DNA from: Ascoidea tarda (nom. inval.)
Taxonomy: Eukaryota > Ascomycota > Saccharomycetes > Ascoideales > Ascoideaceae
DNA: 45,247 bases
Direction: 5' to 3'
Assembly (NCBI GenBank): GCA_030560485.1
Contig: JAKTTS010000061.1
Coordinates: 1-45,247, forward strand
Both the position numbers and the translations under genes were made by a program. The notes beneath the pieces are model-generated. The model made no database searches, was not told where the DNA came from, and saw nothing but the letters and a program-made list of their open reading frames with translations. How positions within the stretch are numbered: the stretch's first letter is position 1; each line of letters starts with the position of its first letter. This document shows, one piece after another, positions 21,201 through 30,194 of the stretch.

Positions 21201-24200
21201 TGTTGTAAAATTCTTCATAGTTGCTTTGTTCAATCGGCGTAAATGGAACTGTGAGCAATATTCTTTTTTGAGAAGGTAATCGAATATCATCCTTTACCAT
21301 ATGTTTGTCATGACGAATGCCTAACAGACAAGGCAACTTTAAAAAATCACACAAGTATTCATTGTTGAGTAAATCAAGCCAAGAACTTTCTTGGCTAATA
21401 AATGGTTCTCTTCTCAAAAACAAAAGATAATAAAATAGATCACCTATTTTTTTTCTAATAGGGGTTCCAGATACTCCGCATGAGTGGCATCTTGACAATA
21501 TCTTGGTGAGTTTAGAGGCATTGAAAACTGTATTTGAAACCATTTGAACCTCATCAAGAATGATACGCCAAAACTGAAGAAAAACCAAGGGTGAGTAATA
21601 GTTGTAACGAGCTCCCCCAAAAGTCTTGTTTCTAGATTCTCTTAATTGAGGATTGTACATTGCATGATGTAGCTCTTTTGAAATACACTGATAGGAAGTC
21701 ACAATTATGTCGTAGCTGGCCAATAGCTTAGCCACTTTTGATTTATTAGAAACCTTGATGTCCAGATCTTCATTTAGATGGCAAGAATTATTAACTGATT
21801 CTCTCAAATTATCAAAAGCAGCAGCTAGAGATCGATTAGACTGTGTTAAATATTTATTTTGAATCAGCTTTAATACACTTTTTAACAATTGAATTTTATG
21901 ATTTGATTCATTATTATCAGAATGGAAGTCAAAATTCTCGTTTGAAGACAAAGTCTTATTATCAGTTTTATTCAAGTTGTAGCTAAACGTAAGAACAAAC
22001 TTTTTATTGGGAAAATGTGCAAAACCGCTGAATTTAATCAAGTATTTTGAATCGCATTTTTTATAACTGTTTTGTTGTTTTTCTTGATGTTCCATGCTTT
22101 TGTAAAACTGTTTAAGACCCTGATATCGAAGAACAGTCAACGCTGGTGCATAATGTTTGATTTCTTCGACCTATTGTTCAAGAATTGATTCTGGACAAAT
22201 AATCAATGTTGTTTTTGATTTAAGCACATTTCTATTTAATACTGAGTCATAGACACCATTCAATGATTCTCTAAAGCTGTTATCAAGTCGCCTTAAGAAG
22301 CTGTTGAAGTAATTGGTATTTCTTAAAAACGATTTGGAACGGGTAGATTTACTTTCATCAACCAAATCGCATCTCTTATTAAGACAAATTAATGACATCA
22401 ACTCGATAGTTTTACCCAAACCCATTTCCTCGCATAACAAGTTTTGTCCAAATAAGCCAGCATTTGAGTATTTAGAATCATCATCCATATAAACAGGGGA
22501 TTCATTATTTTGAGATCTCGAGGCTTTTTGAGAGCTATGATTGATGGAAAACCCATAATTTCTTAAATAATCAATTAAAATTAGCGAATTATAGACATTC
22601 CCTGTGTATTTGTTAAACCAGTAATAATTTTCCGGAGGAATAATATCAAATATCGAATCTTGAAAACTTGCAAAGCTGGGTGTAGTTGAAAAGTAAGCAG
22701 ATTCGAATTCATTTAGTAATCGGCTATCATCTGAACATATTTGAAACCTAGACCATCCAAAGTAAATTTTGTTCAAAATCTCAGAAAGGTACTCATAGTT
22801 ATAATAAATGATTCCTTTATAATCGAATTCGAATCTATTAATGTCGAAAAACAAGGTTTGCACTACCTGATTTGAATTAAAATCATAAGAGACATTTTCT
22901 TTATTTAAACACCACAAAACAGTTTTCTTTTGTTAATTGAACAAATTTGTCTTCAAATCAGCTACATGCAAGATGTGAGTTTCTTTATTGACATTGTTAT
23001 TCAAAGGGTCCTTTTTCAGATTGTTCAAGAACAGAAGCCCTCTTTTTTCTATCAAAAAACTGGGAAGCTTCACTTTTGAGGTTGACTGCATCACTATTTT
23101 ATAAAAACTTTGAGGAGTTGGAGTCGAATGTTCAATATAATCGTCAACATGATTTTTGTCATAGGCTTTAAAAAAACAAGAATTAGACCTTAAAATATCC
23201 AAATATGTCTCACAGTCATTTGAAAAGTAAAAATCCAAGATCAGAGACTGATTTTCTAAGAAAGTGTAGTAACCTTTTTGATGAAAAGTTTCAGCCAAAA
23301 CCATCTGATTTATTGAATGATCGCCGGAGTAATTTGTAGCACATTCGGATGAAAAAAGAAGACTTTTCATCGCTCTTATATAATCCTCAGCCAATGGCAC
23401 AGTTAATAAAGATAAATCTTGAGATACTGAAATTTCGTAACACAATTCAAAACACACTTTGAATTTAATAGCTATTTTTTTTAAATTAGTCACACTATTA
23501 CTTTTGCACAAAATTTTTTTGGATATCTTTAGATAGTGCTCGTTATTGGAAAGATCAGTGTATTCAATTGGGGTTATAGTCATCAGCAATTTTGGGTATT
23601 TCAATGAAAGAAATTCCAGTCTATTTTGTCTAGATTGACCAGTTGAAAAGTCAAAAAAACTTATCTCAGTTCTGATAACATTTATATTTGTAGGTGAATC
23701 TAGGTGCAAAGGCAACAAGAAAGACAATATGGTTAGTAAAGGTAGTTTTGAGTTTTTATTTGACTTTAATAATAAAGAATAGCGATTTTCGTGAGTTGCA
23801 TTGCTATCCAGAGACCTATTTTGTGTATAATATTCATTACCAAGCAATGTATTTGAATTATCATAGGGTAGGATATTGGAAAGCATATTGAAATCCAAAC
23901 AAACATCTTGATTCAAACAACCATCAGAAACTGAATCAAGATGTTTGTTTGAATCTTTAGTCTTAGTTTTAGATTTTTTTCTTTTTGCAGATTTTTTCCT
24001 CAAGCTCTTAAAAGAACTATCTATCGTATGGGTTGATACTGGACCCAATGTCGAGTCGTGGACTTGCAAACATATATCAGCCAAATCAAAAGCAATTCGA
24101 GTTTCTCGAGTGTGTGTATTTACGATTGTTTCAGCAGAGTGTAAGATAGAATTGCCAAATAATAGTTAGTTAAAAAGGCACACATATATTGCTTGTACAT

Positions 24201-24417
24201 TTTCAGCCTCAGTTTGATTTCCGGCGTCATCCGAAGATTGCGATGTTGAAGGCTTCAAGTTAGCGAAAAGCTCACTTTTAAAGGCTCTTTGGATCAAATT
24301 TATCAAACTAGAGTTGTCATCAGAAAAAGAAGTTTGTCCGAGTCTATCTACCGTCGAGTTGTAGCATACAAAATTGAGAAGATTGCTCAAAGATAGACCA
24401 CCAACTGTGCAATTCAT
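18288..24417 (-). pseudogene. IRC20: IRC20-type Snf2 helicase/RING E3 ligase, degraded
   Basis: Segments in order are 24417-24166, 24084-22933, 22917-22171, 22140-19852, 19797-18910 and 18980-18288. Family motifs sit in the right order: EEMGLGKTIE (Walker A), PESILEQ, ILDEVQM (box II), GVSGTPI (box III), a C3HC4 RING with ECGHQYCKNC and CPIC, then LTLVNATHVILCEP and INRIHRIGQ (boxes V and VI). Irc20 is a Snf2-family ATPase with ubiquitin-ligase activity linked to recombination control. The frame is broken by in-frame TAA (24166-24168), TAA (22933-22935), TAG (22171-22173, at the Trp of the usual EQW), TAA (19852-19854) and TGA (19843-19845), plus a frameshift near a run of seven G (18944-18950). 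The first break lies in the poorly conserved N-terminus and is the least certain. The sequence between breaks stays protein-like, so decay is recent. The span (about 2040 codons) exceeds S. cerevisiae Irc20 (1556). Confidence 0.85.
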
Positions 24418-24658
24418 GGTCTTTTGTGCGATTTACGATCCCTACAATAATTTGTATAATCCTTAAAATACTTTGGTGAAGGCCTTTTGGTGGCTTGATT
24501 TGGCAACTCCGAGTTCAAAACCAGAGAATTGGATATACACAGTAGCGGTATATTAATGCACCACCCGCAGACTGTTCCTATTGGGCAGCTCAACACTAAA
24601 ATTTTTTTTTGGAAAACTCTTGAAGTTTTGCCTGAGCAAGTACTGATAATCTGGATAA
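24418..24658. other. Divergent promoter region, IRC20 pseudogene / GEP3
   Basis: A gap of 241 bp separates the two divergent genes. If the IRC20 relic still has a promoter it shares this space with GEP3. A T-rich stretch precedes the GEP3 ATG. No specific site is recognised. Confidence 0.4.
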
Positions 24659-27118
24659 ATGTTGAGCTGTAAAATCAGATCCAGATATATAGGAAAAGCA
24701 ATTCAGTGCGTTTGCAGCACAAGATCGTACCACTCATCTCCACACTCTTTGCAAGTAGCATTTGAACACTCAGCATCACAGCCAAAGACTGAAATTGGAG
24801 AAAATAATAGGACTGAAGAGCCGACAAATAAAAGTAAAGGAATCAGTAAGAATGAGAACAACAGAACACAAATATTCTCATATACGAAAGCAGACATTGA
24901 AACACACCAAAAGTATTTCAGAGACAGATTTTTAGAAAAGCATCAGAACTGCTCCAGTTGTGGCATTCATTTACAAACAGAGAATCAGGATCAAGCTGGA
25001 TATTTTCAAATCCCAAAAGATATCAGTTTTGAAAATGAATATTCAATACACAACGATGAAAAAAAAAATCAACAGCTAAAAGGGTACTTTGAGAACATTA
25101 ATCCCAATGAAACAAGTAAAAGGTTACACAAATCAATGGAAATAAACTATAGAAATAGTGTAATGAATCTATCCCCAGATCTCCATAACCTATTGATCAA
25201 TGAATCATCAAGCTCTACAAGACAATCCAGTTCTAAAAAAGAACTCTTGGAAAAAGATAAACAGGATTTTATAAAGGCTGTGGAGAAAGAAGATATATTT
25301 GAAAACAAAATTTTTAAACATCCTATATTGTGTCAAAGATGTCATGATGTGTTTTATGTGAAAAATGATATGGAAGCCAAAGATATCTCAATCAAATCGT
25401 CCGATGATATATTAAATAAGTATTTGTTACCTGAAACAGCTGAAACAAAACAGGAGGCAGTTGTGGTATATGTTCTAAGTGTTGTAGATTTTCCTTTTGG
25501 TCTTGATATAAAGTTTTTTAAAAAATTGCTTGATAATTTTCGAATTAAAAATATCCGAATTATCATTAATAAAATGGACACTTTGAGGTTGCATCCTGTA
25601 AAGAGCAAACTAATAAATTTAGATTATTTCAAATACACCACTCTTTATTGTATTGATGAGCTAATAAAGTCGAGTAAACTCAATAAAAATGAGAAATTTA
25701 ATCCTAAAAACATTATAATAACAAGTCATAAGTTAAACATTGAAGAATTGTTTCATTCAATGGCAAAAGAAAGAAAGACATTTTATTTTGTTGGAGAAGT
25801 TAATGCAGGAAAAAGCTCTATAATCAAAGCATTAATTTTGGAAACATTATATAACAAATTAGGAACATTGGGGGCTAGGACTAAAGCTTTGTCTAATAGA
25901 GAGGTGAGGAAAAAGTTTTTGTATGATAAATATAGGAAAGATTATCCATTCGAACTACCAGGCACAGTTCCATTTCCATCATTTACGCAGTCAAAAATGG
26001 AATACAAACTTCCCACCAAAAACGTATCAATTAAAGAGGATGACCAGTTATTGGACCGATTTGGTAGATTGGAAAAATTGAATAAATACCTAGCGATTGG
26101 CGATGAGAAAGGAAAATTTAAACTTGTTGATCTACCCGGATTTGTATCAGACTACAACATTAAAAACCACAATTTGGGAATATTTGATTTGGTAAAATCT
26201 AAATATTTAAGAAATTTCAATGAAACTGCGTTGGGGCTGAAAATGTGCAGAAGACTAGAGGCTGATATTGAAAAAACAGCGAATTTTTTCAATTACTTTG
26301 AAAGGGATGTAATTAAAAACAAGCAAGCATACACTATAGGTGGTATGTTTTTTTTAACCAACAGTGGTAGAGGAGTGATAACAACAGTTGTGAAACTAAT
26401 AAAGGGATCAGTGACTATTTTTGGATCTATTGAAACTGGTCTTAAGCGTGTTATTATCCCAACAGAAACAATGGAAAAAAATTTTGAAATATTGAAAGAT
26501 TCAAACCGAGAGGAAACTTTTGATTTAAGTAAAGGAAATATGAGAAGATGTATTATTCCACCATTTTTTGGGCCAATCGATATTGTTATCAAAGGTGTGG
26601 GCATTATTACTTTGATACCCACATCAACGCCTAAACTTGCTTTTAAGTTGAACGAAATTGGACCATACGAAGTATATTTTCCAAAGCAACTTGATGTGAT
26701 GATAAGAGAAGGATTTCAAGACTATTTAGCACCACTTAATTTAATGTTGAAAAACAATAATAAATTTTTGCCGGTGAGAAAACACGTTGTAAAAGAGAGA
26801 TTAATTTTTAGCAAGTTAATTGATATTCCTGTGGATGTTGAAGATGTATTAGTATATTTAGAAAAACACCCCGAAAAGCTAGAAGGATGGAATGACAAAG
26901 AATTTTGGACGTCCACGCTAAAAAATTTCGAGGAAGATATGGAAAAAGCTTGTGAAGATCTTGTTATACAAAGAGATAAACAGAAAAGAAATCTCACCAA
27001 AAACAAAAACTTTGATCTCAACTATTTGAGCAAACTAAAACTGATAGGAGTTTCTGAAATAAAGGATAAATATAAAAAAATTTTGCAAGACAAATTTTGG
27101 ATTAATCCATTTCAATAA
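24659..27118 (+). CDS. GEP3: Mitochondrial circularly permuted GTPase (YqeH family)
   Basis: An 819-residue protein whose basic, Ser-rich N-terminus (RSYHSSPHS at 22-30) fits a mitochondrial presequence. The YqeH-type zinc motif appears as CSSC (C98, C101) and CQRC (C225, C228). The GTPase motifs are in permuted order: G4 NKMD (304-307), G1 GEVNAGKSS (379-387), G2-like PGT (434-436), G3 DLPG (491-494). Bacterial YqeH acts in 30S subunit assembly; yeast Gep3/Mtg3 acts in 15S rRNA processing and the mitochondrial small subunit. S. cerevisiae Gep3 has 556 residues; this protein is longer, mainly through about 120 residues between the two zinc CxxC pairs. It is divergent from the IRC20 pseudogene and followed by tRNA-Ile. 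Confidence 0.88.
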   Translation: MLSCKIRSRYIGKAIQCVCSTRSYHSSPHSLQVAFEHSASQPKTEIGENNRTEEPTNKSKGISKNENNRTQIFSYTKADIETHQKYFRDRFLEKHQNCSSCGIHLQTENQDQAGYFQIPKDISFENEYSIHNDEKKNQQLKGYFENINPNETSKRLHKSMEINYRNSVMNLSPDLHNLLINESSSSTRQSSSKKELLEKDKQDFIKAVEKEDIFENKIFKHPILCQRCHDVFYVKNDMEAKDISIKSSDDILNKYLLPETAETKQEAVVVYVLSVVDFPFGLDIKFFKKLLDNFRIKNIRIIINKMDTLRLHPVKSKLINLDYFKYTTLYCIDELIKSSKLNKNEKFNPKNIIITSHKLNIEELFHSMAKERKTFYFVGEVNAGKSSIIKALILETLYNKLGTLGARTKALSNREVRKKFLYDKYRKDYPFELPGTVPFPSFTQSKMEYKLPTKNVSIKEDDQLLDRFGRLEKLNKYLAIGDEKGKFKLVDLPGFVSDYNIKNHNLGIFDLVKSKYLRNFNETALGLKMCRRLEADIEKTANFFNYFERDVIKNKQAYTIGGMFFLTNSGRGVITTVVKLIKGSVTIFGSIETGLKRVIIPTETMEKNFEILKDSNREETFDLSKGNMRRCIIPPFFGPIDIVIKGVGIITLIPTSTPKLAFKLNEIGPYEVYFPKQLDVMIREGFQDYLAPLNLMLKNNNKFLPVRKHVVKERLIFSKLIDIPVDVEDVLVYLEKHPEKLEGWNDKEFWTSTLKNFEEDMEKACEDLVIQRDKQKRNLTKNKNFDLNYLSKLKLIGVSEIKDKYKKILQDKFWINPFQ

Positions 27119-27634
27119 ACTTAGGATGTTTTTAATCTTTGCATTTGTATCATTTAATTTTCTATATAATTTTCTAAAATTCTTTTATCTATTTTTGTTT
27201 TTGAAGGTGCAAAATAGTGTAAATATGAAAAATAAATCATGTACAAACAAATGGTAAATTCTGAAAGCCCTAATAAATAAGCATAAACTGTTAGGCAGAT
27301 GAATTAGTGACTTGATTTATTACGAAATAAAAAAATACATTATCAAAGCTTATAAAAATAATCTTTCTTGTTTAAGACATTGATATCGTTATAAACCAAG
27401 TAGTCAAAACCAAGATATGTAGCTGAAAAAAAAATTAACAAAAAAAAGGAATGGGTGAGAAATAAACTGTTGCAGCATTGACATTTTAAGTAACACAAGA
27501 AGTACGTCATTGTAGTAAGGGCAATCAGGATGAATAAAAAAATAAGTACAAGAGCCCTATTCTGTAAATTACAGCCCTAAATGATTGTATACATATTCAT
27601 ATATCAATAATATAGTTTTTACGTATTAAAGGTT
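27119..27634. other. Intergenic GEP3 to tRNA-Ile, with Tbf1-like motifs
   Basis: The AT-rich sequence has no ORF. AGCCCTAA, an exact match to the Tbf1 consensus ARCCCTAA, occurs at 27266-27273 and 27573-27580, and AGCCCTAT at 27553-27560, twenty bases before the second. Such 8-mers are expected a few times by chance in a window this size, so the meaning is open. No snoRNA boxes could be placed convincingly. Confidence 0.4.
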
Positions 27635-27708
27635 GGTCTCTTGGCCCAGTTGGTTAAGGCACCGTGCTAATAACGCGGGGATCAGCAGTTCGATCCTGCT
27701 AGAGACCA
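27635..27708 (+). tRNA. tRNA-Ile(AAT)
   Basis: A 74-nt gene with perfect acceptor stem GGTCTCT/AGAGACC and discriminator A. The anticodon AAT lies at 27669-27671 in the loop CTAATAA. The T arm reads AGCAG-TTCGATC-CTGCT, an A-T pair where S. cerevisiae has G-C; the compensated change supports function. A box and B box (GTTCGATCC) are intact and no intron is present. T runs follow from about 27,721 as RNA polymerase III terminator. Confidence 0.98.
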
Positions 27709-27720
27709 TTCCTTTATAGC

Positions 27721-27737
27721 TTTTTGCTATTTTTTTG
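27721..27737 (+). terminator. Pol III terminator T runs after tRNA-Ile
   Basis: A T5 run just after 27,720 and a T7 run a few bases later follow the tRNA by 12-30 bases, the usual RNA polymerase III stop signal. Confidence 0.7.
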
Positions 27738-27794
27738 TGCTTTTGACTCTACTTCTGTGGTAGCTCTAGCTTCAATTTTTCAATCCATCCGTTC

Positions 27795-29375
27795 TTGAAG
27801 ATCCAATCGTTCATTTTATTTGAGCAGATCATGAAAAGGGTAGAGTTGGTAGTGTTGCATAACCAAAAACAGTTGATAAAACCCTTGAAAAACATATTAG
27901 AAAATCTCAAAATTCTAGACAAAAAAAACAAGATATTTGTTGATGAAAATCGGCTTATAATTTCAACTGTTGTAAATGTCGATGCATTTCAGATTGAGCA
28001 GTATCAACAGAACAGTGAAATACTAATTGAAATACTAAGAGTGTGCGATGCGACTGATATTCTGTGGATTTCAAGCAATTTAAATCATATCAAGTTGAAT
28101 TTCAAAGGGCTTACATTTCAAAATGATCAGGGATTGGAACGAACTAATCATAAGTACAATGATGATAAAAACTTGCTTATTCAAGCGCTAAATAAATTTC
28201 TACGCTTGCATAAGATTGAAGTAATGAACGATGAACACCAAAAATTGATTGAGTGTCTTCCAAAGCGGTTTTCTTTTTATCCTCCGTTGTTACTAATTAA
28301 CAATGATAATACTTTCAACAATAAGAAGTGGATTGAAATCTTTACTAGACAGAGAATTAGTTTGTTGCAAGAGTTTTATGAATATCTTCTAGATGAGCTA
28401 AGCAAAAGCATAAAAGAGATGCTCTCCCATATAGCTGTTAACATGCCGATAATTACTGATATTAGTACAGATAAAGAACACAATGAAGAACAAGATACGA
28501 GTGAGGATAGCAGAAAAAATGTCAAAAGAATTCCGGTGAATTTGATTAAAATATATGGAGATTTCGGGACTGAGGCAAATAATGAAACAATTGGATATAG
28601 TGTCCATCATATCAATGAATTGGATGGACAGAAAAGGTTATTTTGGTGTAAAAGCAAGCAGTTCAATGTAACGCAGGTTTGGAATCCAAATTTCAATATG
28701 TTCAGTCGAGGTAATATCAAGGAAAAACAAAGAATATTGAATGATTACCAAAAAAGCGGCGAGATTGAGGGAAAGGATGTGATCGATTTATACTGTGGAA
28801 TTGGATACTTTAGTTTGTTTTATTTAAAGAAAAAGTGTTCAAGAATATTTTGCTGGGATTTAAACCCGTGGTCAATTAAAAGCTTTGAAAAGAGTTTGCT
28901 TGCCAACAAGTATTCAAGCGATGAATACCAATTGATTAATGATATCCATTGCAAACTAGACAAAAGTAAGAGGATTTACTTGGTTAATGAAAATAATTTG
29001 TGTTCGTTTGAAACATTCAAAGACAATAATTTTGAATTGAATTTGGGACACATCAACCTAGGGTTATTGCCCACTTCCAGCCACTCCTGGAAACTAGCAA
29101 TACAGCTTATCCAGTATTTCAATCACTTCAGCGACAGGGTTATTTTGCACATTCATGAAAACATCTCCACACAAGAAATTGGAACTTTTGGAAGCGTTCT
29201 TGAAGAAAAGCTTAGAGTAATATACAACGAAGTGATGGAGGCTTTCCAAGCAGACCAAAGTGGAAAGCGAGCTGTTGCGTACGACGTCAGATTTCTCGGA
29301 CTATTCAAAGTCAAGACGTACGCTCCCGGCGTGTGGCACGTTGTGTGCGACGTTGGTCTTTTCCGCATAACGTAG
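27795..29375 (+). CDS. TRM12: tRNA wybutosine-synthesising enzyme 2, class I methyltransferase family
   Basis: Trm12/TYW2 transfers the aminocarboxypropyl group of S-adenosylmethionine to a wybutosine precursor at G37 of tRNA-Phe. The protein has 526 residues; an internal Met at 27831 (MKRVELVVL) is an equally good start. The AdoMet fold shows motif I DVIDLYCGIGYFS (328-340) and CWDLNPWSIKSF, matching the Trm12/Trm5 NPWSI hallmark, then INLGLLPTSSHSW and HIHENIS near the C-terminus. S. cerevisiae Trm12 has 462 residues. Trm5, the related m1G37 methyltransferase, is the alternative, but NPWS followed by LGLLP(S/T)S fits Trm12 better. The region between 211 and 255 is variable and polar. A GC-rich hairpin region follows the stop. 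Confidence 0.85.
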   Translation: MKIQSFILFEQIMKRVELVVLHNQKQLIKPLKNILENLKILDKKNKIFVDENRLIISTVVNVDAFQIEQYQQNSEILIEILRVCDATDILWISSNLNHIKLNFKGLTFQNDQGLERTNHKYNDDKNLLIQALNKFLRLHKIEVMNDEHQKLIECLPKRFSFYPPLLLINNDNTFNNKKWIEIFTRQRISLLQEFYEYLLDELSKSIKEMLSHIAVNMPIITDISTDKEHNEEQDTSEDSRKNVKRIPVNLIKIYGDFGTEANNETIGYSVHHINELDGQKRLFWCKSKQFNVTQVWNPNFNMFSRGNIKEKQRILNDYQKSGEIEGKDVIDLYCGIGYFSLFYLKKKCSRIFCWDLNPWSIKSFEKSLLANKYSSDEYQLINDIHCKLDKSKRIYLVNENNLCSFETFKDNNFELNLGHINLGLLPTSSHSWKLAIQLIQYFNHFSDRVILHIHENISTQEIGTFGSVLEEKLRVIYNEVMEAFQADQSGKRAVAYDVRFLGLFKVKTYAPGVWHVVCDVGLFRIT

Positions 29376-29383
29376 GCTCTGCT

Positions 29384-29421
29384 GCCGGTGCTTCTCGTGC
29401 TTCTCGTGCTGCAGCACCGGC
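29384..29421. other. Perfect 9-bp hairpin after TRM12 stop
   Basis: GCCGGTGCT (29384-29392) and AGCACCGGC (29413-29421) flank 20 bases that carry repeated CTTCTCGTG. It begins eight bases after the TRM12 stop codon, so it would lie in the 3' UTR. Yeast RNA polymerase II does not need hairpins to terminate; a stability element is conceivable. Confidence 0.6.
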
Positions 29422-29687
29422 GAAAACCGGGTATTGGCGGTTGGACAGGTCACATGTACGGTGCCTGTGTACCGTTTGTACCACTCTTCTCTAGGGCTAC
29501 AATATAGTCCTAGATTGCTCCGAAGCCAGTTCGTGCAGCCAGAAAAACGATACATCAGAAAATTGGCTGCAAGAACAGCAGAGGAAGCAAAGCAAATACA
29601 ATTATAATATTTTATTTTGACCAATTTCGAAAGAAAGAGATCAAGTCTTCCAATACATTTTCTAGTTCTCTTCGTGTTTACATAAAA

Positions 29688-29755
29688 AGCCCTAAGTTAC
29701 GGTCTTAGAGTGTAAACCCCTAAGGATTGGAATATAGGAAGCCCTACGGTTACGG
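29688..29755. promoter_or_regulatory. Pair of GCCCTA-N-GTTACGG motifs, Tbf1-like
   Basis: GCCCTAAGTTACGG (29689-29702) recurs as GCCCTACGGTTACGG (29741-29755), about 52 bp apart on the same strand. The first contains AGCCCTAA (29688-29695), an exact Tbf1-type site; ACCCCTAA (near 29,716) and AGCCCTAC are near matches. They lie 440-510 bp upstream of CRZ1. Tbf1 marks snoRNA or ribosomal-protein promoters in some yeasts; which gene is served here is unknown. Confidence 0.35.
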
Positions 29756-30194
29756 CCTACGAAGGTCCGCGCAAAACAGCACACCTGATCTGCCATGTGA
29801 CCTTGGTTTTTTGAATCTTTGCGGTGGAGCAAGTTGAATCTAAAATATAATTACACACCCACTGGACGAATATTTGGTTGATAAGAAGAGCTCCTCTGAG
29901 TCCAATTGTCTACTGATAACGTTGGGTTTTTATACCAGAATTTTCTTGTCCAGCAAACAACCTCACACCAGTTCTTGCTTTTGGTTTGTTGACACATCAA
30001 GACCAATAATTTCTAGATTCTTTGTTCTCACACCAACCACTCAATCAGCTTTTGTCCTTTTTTGGGAGTCGACTGTATAATTGGTTTGCTTTATCGTTTT
30101 GTCTTACATATTTCCTCTTATTCTCTATTTTCTTGAAAGTCTGATATAGTTATACCCATATTTCAGTGATAGCCCCTTTTCGAACCTCGCTAAA

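Larger units (their letters stand above)
29376..30194. other. TRM12-CRZ1 intergenic region with hairpins and Tbf1-like sites
   Basis: The 819-bp gap has two parts. The left part (29,376-29,600) is GC-richer and holds three inverted repeats: GCCGGTGCT/AGCACCGGC (29384-29421), TCTAGGGCTA/TAGTCCTAGA (29490-29514, one mismatch) and GCAGCCA/TGGCTGC (29535-29570). The middle holds a repeated GCCCTA-GTTACGG motif (29689-29702 and 29741-29755). The right part (29,850-30,190) is pyrimidine-rich and leads to the CRZ1 ATG as a normal yeast promoter. Small ORFs here are not supported. A noncoding RNA in the left part is possible but unproven. Confidence 0.45.

Noticed and set aside
18910-24168. Introns as explanation of the IRC20 breaks
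   Set aside because: Flanking sequence continues in the same frame across the stops, no GTATGT donor is placed correctly, and conserved residues adjoin the stops directly. Only the first break has a branch-like AACTAAC, without a matching donor.
18288-24417. Stop-codon reassignment or programmed read-through in IRC20
   Set aside because: All three stop types occur inside this one gene, while every other gene in the window uses normal stops and a frameshift is also present.
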